This document shows positions 5,007 to 5,069 of a DNA stretch of 5,069 nucleotides, piece after piece (position 1 is the stretch's first letter; every line of letters begins with the position of its first letter). This stretch comes from DATCSE01 sp036568605 (GTDB lineage: Bacteria; Pseudomonadota; Gammaproteobacteria; Burkholderiales; Burkholderiaceae_C), in the NCBI GenBank assembly GCA_036568605.1, contig DATCSE010000413.1:1-5069 (forward strand), in the 5' to 3' direction. The notes beneath the pieces were generated by a model. That model was not told the DNA's origin. It made no database searches and worked only from the letters and a program-made list of their open reading frames with translations. Made by a program: the position numbers and the translations under genes.

Positions 5007-5037
5007 GGCGATCCGGGTCGCGGGGACCGGCATCGCC
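5007..5037 (+). terminator. GC-rich hairpin just after the operon, possible terminator
   Basis: GGCGAT-CCGG (5007-5016) pairs with CCGG-C-ATCGCC (5027-5037), a ten-base-pair stem with one bulged C at 5031 and a ten-base loop. It begins 13 bases after the stop of the last gene. No T-run follows, so if it terminates transcription it would be a weak or factor-assisted site, or an RNA 3'-end stabiliser. Confidence 0.4.
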
Positions 5038-5043
5038 TGAGCA

Positions 5044-5059
5044 GCCCGGCGCGCCGGGC
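5044..5059. terminator. Perfect 16-base GC palindrome, second hairpin downstream of the operon
   Basis: GCCCGGCGCGCCGGGC is a perfect palindrome that can fold as a six-base-pair stem with a CGCG loop. It lies six bases beyond the first hairpin and, like it, lacks a following T-tract (AATCCACCAC follows). The tandem placement after the last gene suggests a transcript end, possibly shared with a convergent gene beyond the right edge, but this is inference. Confidence 0.35.
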
Positions 5060-5069
5060 AATCCACCAC

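Noticed and set aside
1..5069. Search for tRNA, rRNA, CRISPR, insertion sequences and attachment sites
   Set aside because: No cloverleaf-like segments, regular repeat arrays, transposase-like proteins or flanking direct repeats were seen by eye.

Overview
The window is GC-rich (clearly above 60% by eye) with strong G/C preference at third codon positions. It carries one tightly packed plus-strand operon that encodes a stressosome-type signalling module. The base composition, ATG/GTG starts, heavy gene overlap and a phytochrome-type histidine kinase suggest a high-GC Gram-negative bacterium, probably a proteobacterium. No rRNA or other marker fixes the taxonomy, and the stressosome is best known from Bacillus.

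Layout: (1) Positions 1-131, minus strand: the start of a small Cys/His-rich ORF of unknown function that runs off the left edge. (2) About 132-336: a divergent intergenic region with nested short inverted repeats at 251-286 and no convincing sigma-70 promoter. (3) 337-1149: a receiver-PAS protein with no output domain, whose phospho-acceptor Asp appears to be Glu. (4) 1146-2123: rsbR, a non-heme-looking globin domain plus STAS domain. (5) 2128-2514: rsbS, a single STAS domain. (6) 2495-2905: rsbT, a GHKL serine/threonine kinase. (7) 2893-3528: an rsbX-like PP2C/SpoIIE-type phosphatase. (8) 3525-4550: a histidine kinase whose N-terminus resembles the RsbT-binding domain of RsbU. (9) 4547-4993: a second RsbT-like kinase. 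(10) 5007-5059: two GC-rich hairpins that may end the transcript.

Expected logic, by analogy with Bacillus RsbR/S/T/X/U: RsbR and RsbS form a large complex that holds RsbT. On stimulation RsbT phosphorylates RsbR and RsbS (candidate sites Thr211 and Ser245 in RsbR, Ser56 in RsbS) and is released. RsbX removes the phosphates and resets the complex. In Bacillus free RsbT activates the phosphatase RsbU and so sigma-B. Here the RsbU-like N-terminus is fused to a histidine kinase, so the likely output is a two-component phosphorelay. No sigma factor, RsbV, RsbW or intact response regulator lies in the window. Starts overlap or closely follow stops at every junction from 1146 to 4550, so the six genes from the receiver-PAS gene to the second kinase are probably co-transcribed and largely translationally coupled.

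The most interesting points are the Tyr at the expected heme-ligand position of the RsbR globin, the pseudo-receiver protein leading the operon, the RsbU-like/histidine kinase fusion, and the second RsbT paralogue whose target is not evident.
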